Positions 35,001 to 44,417 are shown, counted from the stretch's first letter. The stretch is DNA of 64,000 nucleotides from Streptococcus sanguinis (GCF_019929225.1 NZ_JAHZPA010000003.1:124001-188000); one strand, 5' to 3'. Notes: generated by a model not told the origin, from the sequence alone. Translations and numbers: made by a program.

Positions 35001-36253
35001 CGGCGACCTCTAAGGAAAACCCAAGCCTTTCCAAGGTCTTCACCATCAATATCAGCCGCAATGACTTTAAGACCAATGTTCCATATCTAAAAGCTGTTTC
35101 CGGTAAGTGGTATGTCGACGGTGAAAGCCTCTATAATCAGAATACCAGCGCCAATGATTATTATATGGGAGGTCAGAAGATTCCTTTCCCTGAGTATAAC
35201 TTGGATGTGGATCTCAAGTATCAAAAAGGCTTGATTAACATTTTCTATGCGTCTGAAAATGTTGATCCTCGCAATGCTTATTCTATTCAATTTGGCGATA
35301 ATGATAAGATTCGACTTTACCGCTTTATGGGAGAGACGATTGCAGAAAGTAGCATGAATGGCAAGCATCTTAATGACGGCCAGTTCCACCATGTTAAGCT
35401 AGTGAAAACTAAAAATGGTGTCAGTGTATCTGTGGACGGTGTAGAATACTTGAACCACCAATTTGATACGGTTGAGCCTTATTATAATGATGCCTACGTC
35501 GGTCTGGGACTCTGGGATGGGGACTTGGAAGCGCGCAATTTCTTTGTGACCAATCTTCATGCGCCAGCAGTTAATAAGGCTTCTCTGCAGAAAGTGGTAG
35601 ACAGTACGGCTAGTCTAGATCCAAGCCTCTACACAGATGAGACAGTTCAGGCTTACCAGGCAGCCTTGGCTCAAGCTCAGTCTCTCTTGGCAGAGGAAAA
35701 AGCGGAGCAGGCGGATTTAGATAAAGCAGAGCAAGATCTGAAGGCAGCACTTGCTGCTCTGGCTGTGAAACCAAGTCATCAGGTCACTCCGGAAGAAGGG
35801 ATAAAGGACCTAGTGGAAGAAAAGCCGTTCTTAGAAGTCGTAATGGAAGAAATTGCATATCAGACTCGAGAACAGGAAAATCCAGAACTGGAACAAGGGC
35901 AGCGGCGGATACTTGTAACTGGCCAAAAGGGTCAAAAGCGAGTCTTTGTAGAAGTCTTGAAGGGTCAGCGAACCATCCTCGGTCAGGAAGTGCTCTCTCT
36001 AGCAGTTGACGAACTAGTAGAAGTTGGTAGCAAGGTGGTGGCTGAAAGTGCTAAACAGCCTTTGACAAGGACCCAGCCTCAAGCTCTGAAGCAAGGTGAG
36101 GAAGGAAAAGTTATTCCGACGCCAAGATTGCAGCCAGCTCCCGATTCAGCTCTGCCTAAGACTGGCACTCAAGAAGATAAGTTTCTACCTCTGGCTGGTT
36201 TAGCTTTTCTGGGAATGGGTCTTCTAGCTGGAAGGAAGAAACAAGGAGACTAA
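32036..36253 (+). CDS. fruA: Cell-wall-anchored fructan beta-fructosidase (GH32)
   Basis: 1405 residues. The signal peptide is cut near VYADEG. A low-complexity acidic region and a LamG-like domain (about 150-330) follow, then the GH32 catalytic module. The nucleophile is Asp457 in WANDPNG, the stabiliser Asp581 in FRDP and the acid/base Glu623 in ECPD. After that come the GH32 beta-sandwich, a Big2-like domain, a second LamG-like domain, a FIVAR-like helical repeat (about 1185-1245) and LPKTG with a membrane tail. It releases fructose from levan, inulin and sucrose at the cell surface. ATG 32036 has GAGGTG upstream; TTG 32024 is less likely. Confidence 0.92.
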   Translation: MKNHQEKACKNWFMRKSGKRWVFGCALLAFGAFLLDGGGVVYADEGKANPAPTQVLQADSSAVSEPESGQIAAPTRNADKTENSVAGETVATEAGAQDTAVESANQKADKENQITANAKETKQEENEQTAAKEVASEKLPAAETVDKQSGFNTNLAEAKGDKNGVWEVREQGLYSDARGKGDSFLYSQSQGKDFVYSTDVTFLSKEGAAALIFRSNNNPDDKSSYAVNIDGGSNNVKFWRWQGGRDYQFINEKHIEPTDDNKYRLKVVSIGSWVSYYVNDILVASSGDYTLQRDDKGQNTYLSEGYFGLLNWNSELLFQNTFYKEITPQSNPELEDIRVTSSVGRVEQKGQFTAPITIQYVKHDAETVDLIVVAKNPAAKVSVTDAAGRVYSDLKNIPLAVGANYLTVTSTVTDADGQEVSLTYRLNVHRRQADEVYYNELYRGQYHYSVKDGWANDPNGLVYYKGVYHFFYQFYDDTKWGPMHWGHAISKDLIHWEEQPIAFYPDANGAMFSGSIVADTTNSSGLFDNDQGGLVALITADGNGQRIKLAYSKDEGRTWTKLDQIAADWTDDPLQSQDFRDPKVFRWEGKWFMVVAGGPLRIYSSDNLRHWKVESTYADLHTECPDLYPLLADDGSLKWILSRGGRSYKVGDFRQVEGKWTFVPDAEFAQADQVMNFGKDSYAAMTYYVQDFGSKANPTLPDIIESNWMNTWEDYCNLVADTVGQKFNGTFNLNLKLGLIKQDGSYRLTQTPIAAYQTLRQEDKAVLYKDVEVSEKNGLLKDFSGDQYEIVSTFRPSETTKKVGFNLRVGDGEVTRVTYDLEKETLSIDRSRSGILLSNKFAQVDSQSVKRNADGSIDLHLYIDRSSLEVFAKGYTVAGANQIFPAPNSLAASVFVEGGAVKADIALYPLKGIWKDKQAVTKPLELVQASPVTNNIYVGDTLDLKAYVMPASVSQAVSWSVDQPDLVSVAEDGNKLRVTALQRGVVKVTATSKENPSLSKVFTINISRNDFKTNVPYLKAVSGKWYVDGESLYNQNTSANDYYMGGQKIPFPEYNLDVDLKYQKGLINIFYASENVDPRNAYSIQFGDNDKIRLYRFMGETIAESSMNGKHLNDGQFHHVKLVKTKNGVSVSVDGVEYLNHQFDTVEPYYNDAYVGLGLWDGDLEARNFFVTNLHAPAVNKASLQKVVDSTASLDPSLYTDETVQAYQAALAQAQSLLAEEKAEQADLDKAEQDLKAALAALAVKPSHQVTPEEGIKDLVEEKPFLEVVMEEIAYQTREQENPELEQGQRRILVTGQKGQKRVFVEVLKGQRTILGQEVLSLAVDELVEVGSKVVAESAKQPLTRTQPQALKQGEEGKVIPTPRLQPAPDSALPKTGTQEDKFLPLAGLAFLGMGLLAGRKKQGD

Positions 36254-36281
36254 GATGCTAAGCAATGGTTATTGGCACATA

Positions 36282-36312
36282 AAAAGGATGGGTGTTTTCC
36301 CGTCCTTTTTTG
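36282..36312 (+). terminator. Terminator of the fructanase gene
   Basis: Stem AAAGGATGGG/CCCGTCCTTT with a T-run. Confidence 0.8.
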
Positions 36313-36403
36313 ATATAATTATGGCTTGCGAAATGATTCGTTTCTAGCTGAGCATGCTCCAGTATTTGGTAAGAAATTTCGCTACATCCTCTTTCCTCCT
36401 TTC

Positions 36404-37240
36404 TTAATCCTCTATCCGAACTTGCATCCGGATGAACATATCGCGGTGCTGCTCCTGGAGTTGTGGCTGTTCATGAATGACCTCGCAGATATAATCGCCC
36501 ACAGGAGTATATCCAGCTTGGGTCAGAGCCTGATAAAAATGCGGCAGAGCTTTAAGTTCATCTGCAAAGGAAGGGCAGTAAGCGACTGCATAATTTCCTG
36601 CCGGCAGCAATATTCGATTTAAGTGAGGGAGTTCATTGGGAGTATGATGGAAGAGACAGAGTTGTTTGGAAATCCATCTTTCTTTTTGGAAATCTTCTTG
36701 TTTCATAATGGAACCAACACGACTGAAATGGGTGAAAAAAGGACTGTAACGCAGGATTTCTTGCTTGAAGCAGCGGAGAGCAAGTTCGTATTCCTCACTT
36801 TTCATTTGATAAATGTTTTGATCAATTTCAAAAGTAAGCAGCTGCCGTTCAGGAAAAGTTAGAATTTCCAGTTCTTGCTCGCTCTGCTTTTCGCAATAGA
36901 TACGGGCACCAGACCGAAAGATTTCGATTTCTTGGATTTGTTTTTCTAAATTCTCTTTTTCCTCTAGAAGACGCTGATAGCGCTCCTCGATAAGCTGGTG
37001 CAGTTGAAAATGGTCTTTGTCAGATAGGATTTCTTTTATGTCTTCTAGAGAAAAATTCAGTTGACGCAAGTACTGAATGGAGTCAACCAGAGAAGATTGA
37101 TTGATGTGGTAGTAGCGATAGTTGGTTTCTGGATCGACTTTATAGGGTTTTAAAAGACCGATTTGGTCATAGAATCTTAGAGTTTGGATGGAAATCTGAT
37201 TTATTTGGGAAAACTCTCCGATACGCAAAATTTTTTTCAT
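36404..37240 (-). CDS. MerR family regulator with GyrI-like effector domain
   Basis: 278 residues. The N-terminal MerR helix-turn-helix (LRIGEFSQINQISIQTLRFYDQIGLL) and wing (NYRYYHINQ) are followed by a coiled-coil dimer helix (about 85-125) and a C-terminal effector domain of the BmrR/GyrI type, which usually binds hydrophobic or cationic compounds. It is divergent from the dehydrogenase-like gene at 37327, with a MerR operator between them. It should activate that gene and may regulate itself. Confidence 0.85.
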   Translation of the reverse strand: MKKILRIGEFSQINQISIQTLRFYDQIGLLKPYKVDPETNYRYYHINQSSLVDSIQYLRQLNFSLEDIKEILSDKDHFQLHQLIEERYQRLLEEKENLEKQIQEIEIFRSGARIYCEKQSEQELEILTFPERQLLTFEIDQNIYQMKSEEYELALRCFKQEILRYSPFFTHFSRVGSIMKQEDFQKERWISKQLCLFHHTPNELPHLNRILLPAGNYAVAYCPSFADELKALPHFYQALTQAGYTPVGDYICEVIHEQPQLQEQHRDMFIRMQVRIED

Positions 37241-37256
37241 TTTTTAAAACCCTCTA

Positions 37257-37287
37257 TTGACTCTCTAGTTACTAGAGATATTATACT
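37257..37287 (+). promoter_or_regulatory. MerR-type promoter with 19-bp spacer and palindrome
   Basis: TTGACT (37257-37262) and TATACT (37282-37287) are separated by 19 bp instead of 17. The spacer holds the perfect 7-bp palindrome CTCTAGT-T-ACTAGAG (37263-37277). This is the classic layout of promoters activated by MerR proteins through DNA untwisting. On the minus strand a TATAAT (37279-37284) overlaps it and may drive the regulator gene. Confidence 0.9.
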
Positions 37288-37326
37288 ATAATTGTGAAAA
37301 TAATAACAATTAATGGAGGATTTGCC

Positions 37327-38361
37327 ATGAGAAATACAAAAATTCGTGCTGTTCAGTATGGCTGCGGCAAGATGTCTAAAGTGATTTTCAAGTACCTACT
37401 GGATCACGGTGTAGAAATTGTCGGAGCTATTGATAACAATCCTGCTGTAGTAGGACAGGATGTTGGTGATTTTGCAGAGCTAGGCTATAAGACTGGTGTT
37501 CTGATTTCTGATAATGCCGAACGTGTCTTTAAAGAGTGTGACGCTGACATTGCCATTGTCACTATTGCTTCCTATATGCCGGAAATGTATGATTTTTTTG
37601 AAACAGCTATCCAGCATGGAGTTAATATCATCACGACCTGTGAGGAAGCCATCTACCCTTGGACGACGTCGCCATCCGAAACAAACCGCTTGGACAAGCT
37701 GGCCAAAGAATATGGTGTCACTGTAATGGGCTCAGGCATGCAGGATATTTACTGGATTAATATGCCTTGCTTGGCTATGTCTGGCCTTAATCGCATTCAA
37801 AAGGTGAAAGGGATTGTCAGCTATAATGTGGAAGATTATGGTCTGGCTTTGGCAGAAGCGCATGGTGCTGGTTACGATTCAGAGCGATTTGAAAAGGAAA
37901 TTGCTAGTGCTGAGAGTCTGCCGTCCTATATGTGGAATGCTGCTGAAGCTATTTGCTCTAAGATGAACTGGACCATTCAGGATATTTCACAAAAGAGCGT
38001 TCCTTACATTTTGGATGAAGATGTTTATTCTGAAACGCTGGGACGTACAGTTCCGGCGGGGCAAGTAACAGGTATGTCAGCTGTGACAACCATTCATACC
38101 CATCAGGGAATTGAGTTGGAAGTAGAGTGTATTGGTAAGGTCTATCGTGAAAATGACGGAGATATGTGTGATTGGGAAATTACTGGCGAGCCAAATCTAG
38201 TCTTCTCAGTCAGCAAGCCTGATACCGTAGCCTTGACCTGTGCCACTATCGTCAATCGAATCCCTTCTGTGTTAGACGCACCGGCAGGTTATGTGACTTC
38301 AGAGTTGGCGCGTGAGTTGGCCTATCCGACCTATCCGCTTCATACCTATGTGGAAAAATAG
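37327..38361 (+). CDS. 2,4-diaminopentanoate dehydrogenase-like oxidoreductase
   Basis: 344 residues. It has an N-terminal Rossmann fold ([18 protein letters not shown]) and a C-terminal domain like that of the dihydrodipicolinate reductase/2,4-diaminopentanoate dehydrogenase group. The [13 protein letters not shown] segment is typical of that group. It would oxidise an amino group on a small amine or amino acid with NAD(P). ATG 37327 has GGAGGA upstream; GTG 37294 lies inside the untranslated leader. It is controlled by the divergent MerR regulator. The real substrate in streptococci is unknown to me. Confidence 0.75.
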   Translation: MRNTKIRAVQYGCGKMSKVIFKYLLDHGVEIVGAIDNNPAVVGQDVGDFAELGYKTGVLISDNAERVFKECDADIAIVTIASYMPEMYDFFETAIQHGVNIITTCEEAIYPWTTSPSETNRLDKLAKEYGVTVMGSGMQDIYWINMPCLAMSGLNRIQKVKGIVSYNVEDYGLALAEAHGAGYDSERFEKEIASAESLPSYMWNAAEAICSKMNWTIQDISQKSVPYILDEDVYSETLGRTVPAGQVTGMSAVTTIHTHQGIELEVECIGKVYRENDGDMCDWEITGEPNLVFSVSKPDTVALTCATIVNRIPSVLDAPAGYVTSELARELAYPTYPLHTYVEK

Positions 38362-38381
38362 CAGAGCTTATAACTAAAAAT

Positions 38382-38414
38382 ACACCTCCCGCATCAATTG
38401 GGAGGTGTGTTTTT
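38382..38414. terminator. Convergent bidirectional terminator
   Basis: Stem ACACCTCCC (38382-38390) pairs with GGGAGGTGT (38400-38408), with A and T runs on either side. It serves the dehydrogenase gene and the minus-strand carboxypeptidase gene. Confidence 0.85.
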
Positions 38415-38419
38415 AAGTA

Positions 38420-41400
38420 TTAGTCTTCCTTTTTCTTTAAAAGTAAGAGTCCAGCTGCCCCTGCGATTAGGAGTCCAGCTAGAGCAAAGCTAGCAGTTTT
38501 TTCTTGACTGCCGGTCTGCGGAAGGGGCTGACTCTTGTAGGTCAGGACTACCGTTTGAGCCGGTGGATTCACTGTAGCAGGCTTCCAGTCAAGGACAGTC
38601 TGACTTGGCGCTTGATAGGTTGGGGCAGGTGCCGCAGGACTTGGGAGGTCTGTCAGCTCGGCCAACTGGCTGCCAAAGATAGCATTGGAAATCCAGCGGT
38701 AGAAATGAACAGGGTGAAGGCGGTTAGTCGGATTGCCAGCATAGACAAAGAGAGGCTGTTCTTTATAAGTACCGGCAATTGCTACGACTTTGTTGGCCAG
38801 CTGTTCATTGCCAGGCCACCAGCCAGCGATATAGAAGTCACTTCCGGCAATGCTGGCAAGAGTCCTAAAATTGGCAGGAATCTTAGCAATCCAGTTACCA
38901 GAGTTGGAGTAAAAGAGTCCATCCTTCTTGTAGCCGCTGGTCAGCGGGTCTTGGTCTTGTATAATGGCCTTCATCAAGCCCTCGTAGTCACTGCCGTTCT
39001 TGAAGCGCTCAGCGTCAAATCCATCTAGGATTCCTAGTTTTTCCAAGCGCTGCATAGCAGAGCCTCCGACGACGATGGTTGGCTTAAGTCCGACAAGAGA
39101 CTTGTCATAGTTGTTGCTTTCAAGGACGATGACGTCCGCTTCTTCTGGGCTGTCAACGATTTCAAAGCCCATATTTTTCAGAGCTAAAGCAGTGTGAGCT
39201 GGCGAGTCCATACCTGCCCAGTAAAACTGATGTGGCGGTGCGTAGACCTTGAGAGGCTTCAGAGTTGGTCCCTGTGGAATCTTATAGAGAGCATCACCGT
39301 AAATGGCATAGTGATCCAGAAGGCTGGTAAAGGTCGGCGTATCAACAATATAGCCGTCGTCTGTCAGATAGACCTTTTTGCCTTCTGCAAGAGCTTGATT
39401 GACGGCCTTAACGGCACTTTCAGACGTATTGGCAATGACGTAATAAGGCGCTTTATAATCAACCTGACTGGTACGTGCAGCACGGAGAGCTGTCACGTCG
39501 CCTAACTTGCCTTCAAAGAGCTTGTCGCCAAAGACTGGCTGGGCTTTGAATCCTTTCATATCAGGGAAATTGACGACCAATTCCGCATACATGGCAGCCC
39601 ACTTGGATTCATTTGAGCCTTTGTAGAGGACATGGTTGGCATAGCCACGCTTAGCCTGCGCCATATCGACAACCAAATCGCCTTTTTTATAGTTGCCGCT
39701 GTCTTCCTTGAGTTCTTTGACCAGGACACCGTTGCGCTTGAAATAGTCAATCATATTAAAGGCTTCTTGGGTATCGTTGTCCTTGTCCACTCCCATTGGG
39801 ATGACATAGTAGTCTGGGAAGAATTTTTCCTGGCCTTTTTTAATCCGGCCTACGACCTGACCATCAGGTCCGACGAGTTCATTTTCTGCCTTAGGATCTT
39901 CGACTTTATTGATGCCGCGCAGGTAGAAGTTGAGACGCATCTCCATGAGTTTATCTGGGTTCTGAGCTAGATAGTCAAGGCCTCCTAGAACTGCATAATA
40001 TCCAGCCTTGTAGGACTCTTGATTGCCCTCCGGAATTTCGATGGTATGTCCCAGGATGCCATGGTACATAGAATAAACCGCTGTGTAGCCGGAGAAGGAA
40101 TCGTCCCATCCGTCTCCCCAGTCCAGTTTTGGAATGATGTATTTGTCGTAGCCAGAGTTGGCAACGCCGGCCCGTCCCATATGATGGGCATTGTCCAGCA
40201 TGAGGTCAGCTAAAAGGTCATATTCAAAGTTAGGATCGTGAGGCGGGGTTGCCGGCTCAATCAGGAATTCCTTGACAAATCCGTGGATATCATAGAGGGC
40301 AATTGGGTTCCATTTGTTAATCAATCCAGCAACAGTACGGGTTTCAGGATTGGCTTGGTAGCCAGTATCACGGTTAGGGTCAAGTCCATTGGCCAGAGCC
40401 CGAGTGTTGAGGACATCGCCGTCAGGATTCTCCGTAAAGTCAAAGAGAAAGATAAACTTCTTCAGTAAATCTTGGATTTTGAGAGTGACAAGTTTTTCAG
40501 AACCATCGGCAGCGGTTGTTTTGAAGCTGACTTGGTCTTTAGTTGCAAAAGTTTTAAAGAGACCTGTGATAATATCAATAGCAGGCTGTTCATCGGCGTG
40601 GGTGTTGTTAATGAGCACAGGCAGTTTATAGTCTAAGTTGCCATTTTTGAGAGCTGCCAGCATTTCTGCTGGTTTGGTCAAGGCCTGCGGATTAGTTGTG
40701 CTGAGGTAGTCGTCGATGCTCTTTTGGTCAGAACTGATGATACCCAGCTTGATATCGCGGCCCTGAGCGCTCTTTCCAATGTTCTCAATCTGTACCAAGC
40801 GATCGGTCTTGGCGTCCTGTCTGCTCTTTTCGATAGATGCCAGCATCTCTTCATGGCTGTGAAAGTCTTCATAAGGACGCAAGACGATATTTTTGCGAAT
40901 GGTCAAGCTCAAGTCCTGGCTCGTACCGACCAGTTCATGGCTGCCAATGAAGTTTCGATAGGTCCGGCGGATATTATGGGGAGAGCGCAGGCTGAGATCG
41001 TCTCCGAAAAGCTTTTGAAACTGCAGATTCAGATGAAGATTGTTCCCGTCAGCCTTTTCCTCAATTGTGACAAAGGGTTGGCCGGTAAAGGTGCCGCTGT
41101 CCATGTTCCAGGTTTTCCAGTCGGCAATCGGTTTATTGTCCAGAGTCCAGGTCAGTTTGCCCGCCTGAGAAGCCTGTCCTTGGACGGTTTCCTTGAGCTC
41201 TGCAGGCTCGGACATATAGACAGTGCTGTCAGCTAGCTGTGTCTTGGCTTCTTCAGAAGCAGCTGCTCTTGTTTGAGCTGCTGCAGAGACAGCTGGATTG
41301 TCCGCTGCAGGAGCAGGAGCCTGCTCTTTTTCTCCTGTCTGATTTGGAGCAGCTTCTGTCGCAGGAGTTACAGCCTCTATCTGATTGGCGGCTGGCTGTG

Positions 41401-41518
41401 ACTCAGTGCTGTTCTGCTGGTCAGCTGCGGCCTTGCCCTGAGCTAAGACAGCCATCAATACAGCGGCTGATAAACTCAAGACCTGAGTATAGAGACGCTT
41501 CTTGTATGAATCGTTCAT
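38420..41518 (-). CDS. Cell-wall-anchored M14 zinc carboxypeptidase
   Basis: 1032 residues. The signal peptide is followed by an Ala/Gln/Glu-rich linker (to about 100) and then an M14 catalytic domain: QIENIGKSAQGRDI (family start), the zinc motif NTHADEQPAID (HxxE), FTENPDGD, and DIHGF (third zinc ligand). The C-terminal part (about 700-960) resembles a class I glutamine-amidotransferase-like fold. It ends LPQTG, a hydrophobic stretch and KKKED, so sortase anchors it to the wall. It may trim peptides or wall material outside the cell. A cre-like site precedes it. Confidence 0.82.
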   Translation of the reverse strand: MNDSYKKRLYTQVLSLSAAVLMAVLAQGKAAADQQNSTESQPAANQIEAVTPATEAAPNQTGEKEQAPAPAADNPAVSAAAQTRAAASEEAKTQLADSTVYMSEPAELKETVQGQASQAGKLTWTLDNKPIADWKTWNMDSGTFTGQPFVTIEEKADGNNLHLNLQFQKLFGDDLSLRSPHNIRRTYRNFIGSHELVGTSQDLSLTIRKNIVLRPYEDFHSHEEMLASIEKSRQDAKTDRLVQIENIGKSAQGRDIKLGIISSDQKSIDDYLSTTNPQALTKPAEMLAALKNGNLDYKLPVLINNTHADEQPAIDIITGLFKTFATKDQVSFKTTAADGSEKLVTLKIQDLLKKFIFLFDFTENPDGDVLNTRALANGLDPNRDTGYQANPETRTVAGLINKWNPIALYDIHGFVKEFLIEPATPPHDPNFEYDLLADLMLDNAHHMGRAGVANSGYDKYIIPKLDWGDGWDDSFSGYTAVYSMYHGILGHTIEIPEGNQESYKAGYYAVLGGLDYLAQNPDKLMEMRLNFYLRGINKVEDPKAENELVGPDGQVVGRIKKGQEKFFPDYYVIPMGVDKDNDTQEAFNMIDYFKRNGVLVKELKEDSGNYKKGDLVVDMAQAKRGYANHVLYKGSNESKWAAMYAELVVNFPDMKGFKAQPVFGDKLFEGKLGDVTALRAARTSQVDYKAPYYVIANTSESAVKAVNQALAEGKKVYLTDDGYIVDTPTFTSLLDHYAIYGDALYKIPQGPTLKPLKVYAPPHQFYWAGMDSPAHTALALKNMGFEIVDSPEEADVIVLESNNYDKSLVGLKPTIVVGGSAMQRLEKLGILDGFDAERFKNGSDYEGLMKAIIQDQDPLTSGYKKDGLFYSNSGNWIAKIPANFRTLASIAGSDFYIAGWWPGNEQLANKVVAIAGTYKEQPLFVYAGNPTNRLHPVHFYRWISNAIFGSQLAELTDLPSPAAPAPTYQAPSQTVLDWKPATVNPPAQTVVLTYKSQPLPQTGSQEKTASFALAGLLIAGAAGLLLLKKKED

Positions 41519-41567
41519 TAGGAAATCTCCTTTGTGTAAAATATTCTATATTTAGTATAACAAATAT

Positions 41568-41581
41568 CGAAAGCGCTTTCA
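41568..41581 (-). promoter_or_regulatory. cre-like site upstream of the M14 gene
   Basis: The palindromic GAAAGCGCTTTC core matches 13 of 14 positions of TGWAARCGYTWNCW on the minus strand. It lies just upstream of a TATACT -10 (plus 41553-41558) and the gene start. CcpA control is likely. Confidence 0.7.
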
Positions 41582-41734
41582 AATGAAAATAGAAAAAACA
41601 TACAAAGTTGCCCAAAATGGTCTCTCAGATGAATTGCTGAGCGTAGGAGAATTTTCCTTGTTTCGAGCGCTATTTGCAATATCCGAACCTTCTGTCTTTA
41701 TTTTCTGAAATAGTATACAAAATCCTCGAATTTA

Positions 41735-41743
41735 TGCTACAAT
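41735..41743 (+). promoter_or_regulatory. Extended -10 promoter of the ACT-UPF0210 operon
   Basis: TGC-TACAAT (TACAAT 41738-41743), 31 nt before the ACT gene. Confidence 0.5.
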
Positions 41744-41773
41744 GAGACAAACTAAAAATGATTGGAGCCAAGC

Positions 41774-42040
41774 ATGAAAGCAATTATTACCGTTGTCGGA
41801 AAAGATAAAACAGGGATTGTAGCCGGAGTTTCCACTAAAATTGCGGAGCTGGGGCTGAATATTGACGATATTTCCCAAACCGTTTTGGAGGAATATTTTA
41901 CCATGATGGCCTTGGTATCAAGTGATGAAAAGCAAGATTTTACGGCCCTTCGCAATGAGTTTGAAGCTTTCGGACAAGAGCTCAATGTCAAAATCAACAT
42001 TCAAAGCGCAGCTATTTTTGATGCCATGTACAATATCTAA
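41774..42040 (+). CDS. ACT-domain protein (UPF0237)
   Basis: 88 residues, a single ACT domain (AIITVVGKDKTGIVAGVSTKIAELGLNIDDISQ) like GcvR-type small regulators that bind amino acids. TTGGAG precedes ATG 41774. The gene is always next to the UPF0210 gene in streptococci and ends 10 nt before it, so the pair probably acts together. Its ligand is not known. Confidence 0.88.
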   Translation: MKAIITVVGKDKTGIVAGVSTKIAELGLNIDDISQTVLEEYFTMMALVSSDEKQDFTALRNEFEAFGQELNVKINIQSAAIFDAMYNI

Positions 42041-42050
42041 GGAGTGAAGG

Positions 42051-43388
42051 ATGGATATTAGACAAGTAACAGAAACCATTGCCATGATTGAGGAGCAGAA
42101 TTTTGATATTCGGACCATCACCATGGGCATTTCACTCTTAGACTGTATCGACACAGATATTGAACGGGCAGCGGAGAAGATTTACCAAAAAATCACGACC
42201 AAAGCGAAAGACCTGGTGGCAGTTGGGGATGAAATTGCTGCAGAGCTTGGGATTCCCATCGTCAATAAGCGGGTCTCAGTGACTCCGATTTCTCTGATTG
42301 GGGCAGCGACAGACAGCAGTGACTATGTTCCGTTGGCCAAGGCTTTAGACAAGGCAGCCAAGGAAATCGGTGTTGACTTTATCGGTGGTTTCTCTGCCTT
42401 GGTTCAAAAGGGCTATCAAAAAGGGGATGAAATCCTCATTAATTCTATTCCACGTGCTTTGGCTGAGACGGATAAGGTCTGCTCCTCTGTCAATATCGGC
42501 TCGACCAAGACAGGTATTAACATGACGGCGGTTGCGGATATGGGGCGGATTATCAAGGAAACGGCCCAGCTTTCTGACATGGGTGCGGCCAAGCTAGTCG
42601 TCTTTGCCAATGCGGTGGAGGATAATCCTTTCATGGCGGGCGCCTTCCATGGTGTCGGTGAAGCAGATGTGGTCATCAATGTCGGTGTTTCTGGGCCGGG
42701 TGTTGTCAAGCGAGCTCTGGAAAAGGTCCGTGGTGAGAGCTTTGACGTGGTGGCTGAAACAGTCAAGAAAACGGCTTTCAAAATCACCCGTATCGGTCAG
42801 TTAGTCGGTCAGATGGCCAGCCAGCGTCTGGGCGTCAAGTTCGGGATTGTTGACTTGAGTCTGGCTCCAACACCGGCGGTCGGGGATTCAGTGGCCCGTG
42901 TCTTAGAAGAAATGGGCTTAGAAACAGTCGGTACTCATGGTACGACGGCGGCGCTTGCCTTACTCAATGACCAAGTCAAAAAAGGCGGTGTTATGGCCTG
43001 CAATCAGGTTGGTGGTCTATCTGGTGCTTTCATTCCTGTTTCAGAAGACGAGGGAATGATTGCGGCTGTGCAAAATGGCTCGCTAAATCTAGAAAAGTTG
43101 GAAGCTATGACAGCTATCTGCTCGGTAGGTTTGGATATGATTGCCATTCCAGAGACGACACCAGCTGAAACCATCGCAGCCATGATTGCGGATGAGGCAG
43201 CGATTGGCGTTATCAATCAGAAGACGACAGCTGTGCGGATTATTCCGAAGGGCAAGGAAGGTGATATGATTGAATTTGGCGGGCTCTTGGGAACAGCTCC
43301 GGTCATGAAGGTCAATCAGGCTTCGTCAGCAGCCTTTATCGCGCGGGGCGGTCAAATTCCAGCGCCTATTCACAGCTTTAAAAATTAA
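42051..43388 (+). CDS. UPF0210/DUF711 family protein
   Basis: 445 residues, the full DUF711 length. It is rich in glycine loops ([33 protein letters not shown]) and has pyruvate-formate-lyase-like fold features by family description. Despite wide conservation in Firmicutes, no function is settled. It is coupled with the ACT protein upstream, with AAGGAG before the ATG. Confidence 0.9.
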   Translation: MDIRQVTETIAMIEEQNFDIRTITMGISLLDCIDTDIERAAEKIYQKITTKAKDLVAVGDEIAAELGIPIVNKRVSVTPISLIGAATDSSDYVPLAKALDKAAKEIGVDFIGGFSALVQKGYQKGDEILINSIPRALAETDKVCSSVNIGSTKTGINMTAVADMGRIIKETAQLSDMGAAKLVVFANAVEDNPFMAGAFHGVGEADVVINVGVSGPGVVKRALEKVRGESFDVVAETVKKTAFKITRIGQLVGQMASQRLGVKFGIVDLSLAPTPAVGDSVARVLEEMGLETVGTHGTTAALALLNDQVKKGGVMACNQVGGLSGAFIPVSEDEGMIAAVQNGSLNLEKLEAMTAICSVGLDMIAIPETTPAETIAAMIADEAAIGVINQKTTAVRIIPKGKEGDMIEFGGLLGTAPVMKVNQASSAAFIARGGQIPAPIHSFKN

Positions 43389-43520
43389 AAAGCTAGATTT
43401 GAAACAGCTTTTAAGAAAGCATTATAAAGGACAGCTATTCAGTTTCCGAGTAGGGGTTTGCGGGATTGAGTCTAGCTGGATGCTTGAAATGTAGGAGATT
43501 ATAAGGAGATTGTTTAGGTT

Positions 43521-44417
43521 ATGAATAAAAGAGAGCTAGCTGAGCTGGCCCTTGATTTAGGTTTGGATTTTGATAAAGAGAGCGGAATTATATATGGCTG
43601 TAGAAGAGATTATGCTTTTTATCTAGAGACCATAACAGATGGCGATGAATTTGCGATTTTCTTTTCAGTCAGATGTGAGCAGGGTTATATTGGTCGAGAT
43701 ACCTTGGAAGCTCTGATCAACGATTCCGAGGTCTTGATTGATTTTGAGAGAGCTGGCTATAGCCTAGCCTGTCAGATTTTGGCTAATCAAGACCGAGATT
43801 TGCTGCCGGATATTTTGGAGGAGGCTATCGAAGATTGCACCCGCTACTTTGAGGAACAAGGGCTGGTCAGCGCCTGTGAGAAAACCGGTGAAACTGGAGA
43901 TGTGGACCTGTATCAGTTCAAAGGAGATTGGCTCTATCTCACGCCATCTAGCTATGAGCGAATGATTTCCATCTCACAGGATAAGGTGACAAAGCGCTCC
44001 CTTCCTCATCAAAGTCCGCAGAAAATACATTATTTCCTGGGGATTGTCGGGGCTTTCTTGACTAGTTTGTTTGGTGCATGCCTTGTCTTCTTCCTGACAG
44101 GTGCATCCTTGGCCATGGGCTTCATATCAGGTTTTACACTGCTATTTAGCATTGCTTGCTATGAAAAGTTTGTAAAAGGGATTTCTGTTTTAGGCATTGT
44201 GGCAAGTTTCTTTTTTACTTTAACGATGAGCTTTTTAGCTGTTCAAATCGGTTATGCTAATTCTTTTTATCAGGGGGAAGGCCATATTTTGCAAGCCGTT
44301 ATCGCTATTAATAAAGCCGCTTTATCCGGACAGTTTGGTCTTAATTATTGGCTCCATTATCTGTACATTATTCTTGGGTGTGTCAGTGCCGTCAAAGTTC
44401 ATATTAAGTCTCTATAG
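43521..44417 (+). CDS. Membrane protein of unknown function
   Basis: 298 residues. The soluble N-terminal ~165 residues are acidic, and four or five membrane helices lie from about 175 to the end (FLGIVGAFLTSLFGACLVFFL and others). I do not recognise the N-terminal domain. ATAAGGAG lies 13 nt upstream of the ATG. It stands alone, 132 nt after the UPF0210 gene. Confidence 0.65.
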   Translation: MNKRELAELALDLGLDFDKESGIIYGCRRDYAFYLETITDGDEFAIFFSVRCEQGYIGRDTLEALINDSEVLIDFERAGYSLACQILANQDRDLLPDILEEAIEDCTRYFEEQGLVSACEKTGETGDVDLYQFKGDWLYLTPSSYERMISISQDKVTKRSLPHQSPQKIHYFLGIVGAFLTSLFGACLVFFLTGASLAMGFISGFTLLFSIACYEKFVKGISVLGIVASFFFTLTMSFLAVQIGYANSFYQGEGHILQAVIAINKAALSGQFGLNYWLHYLYIILGCVSAVKVHIKSL

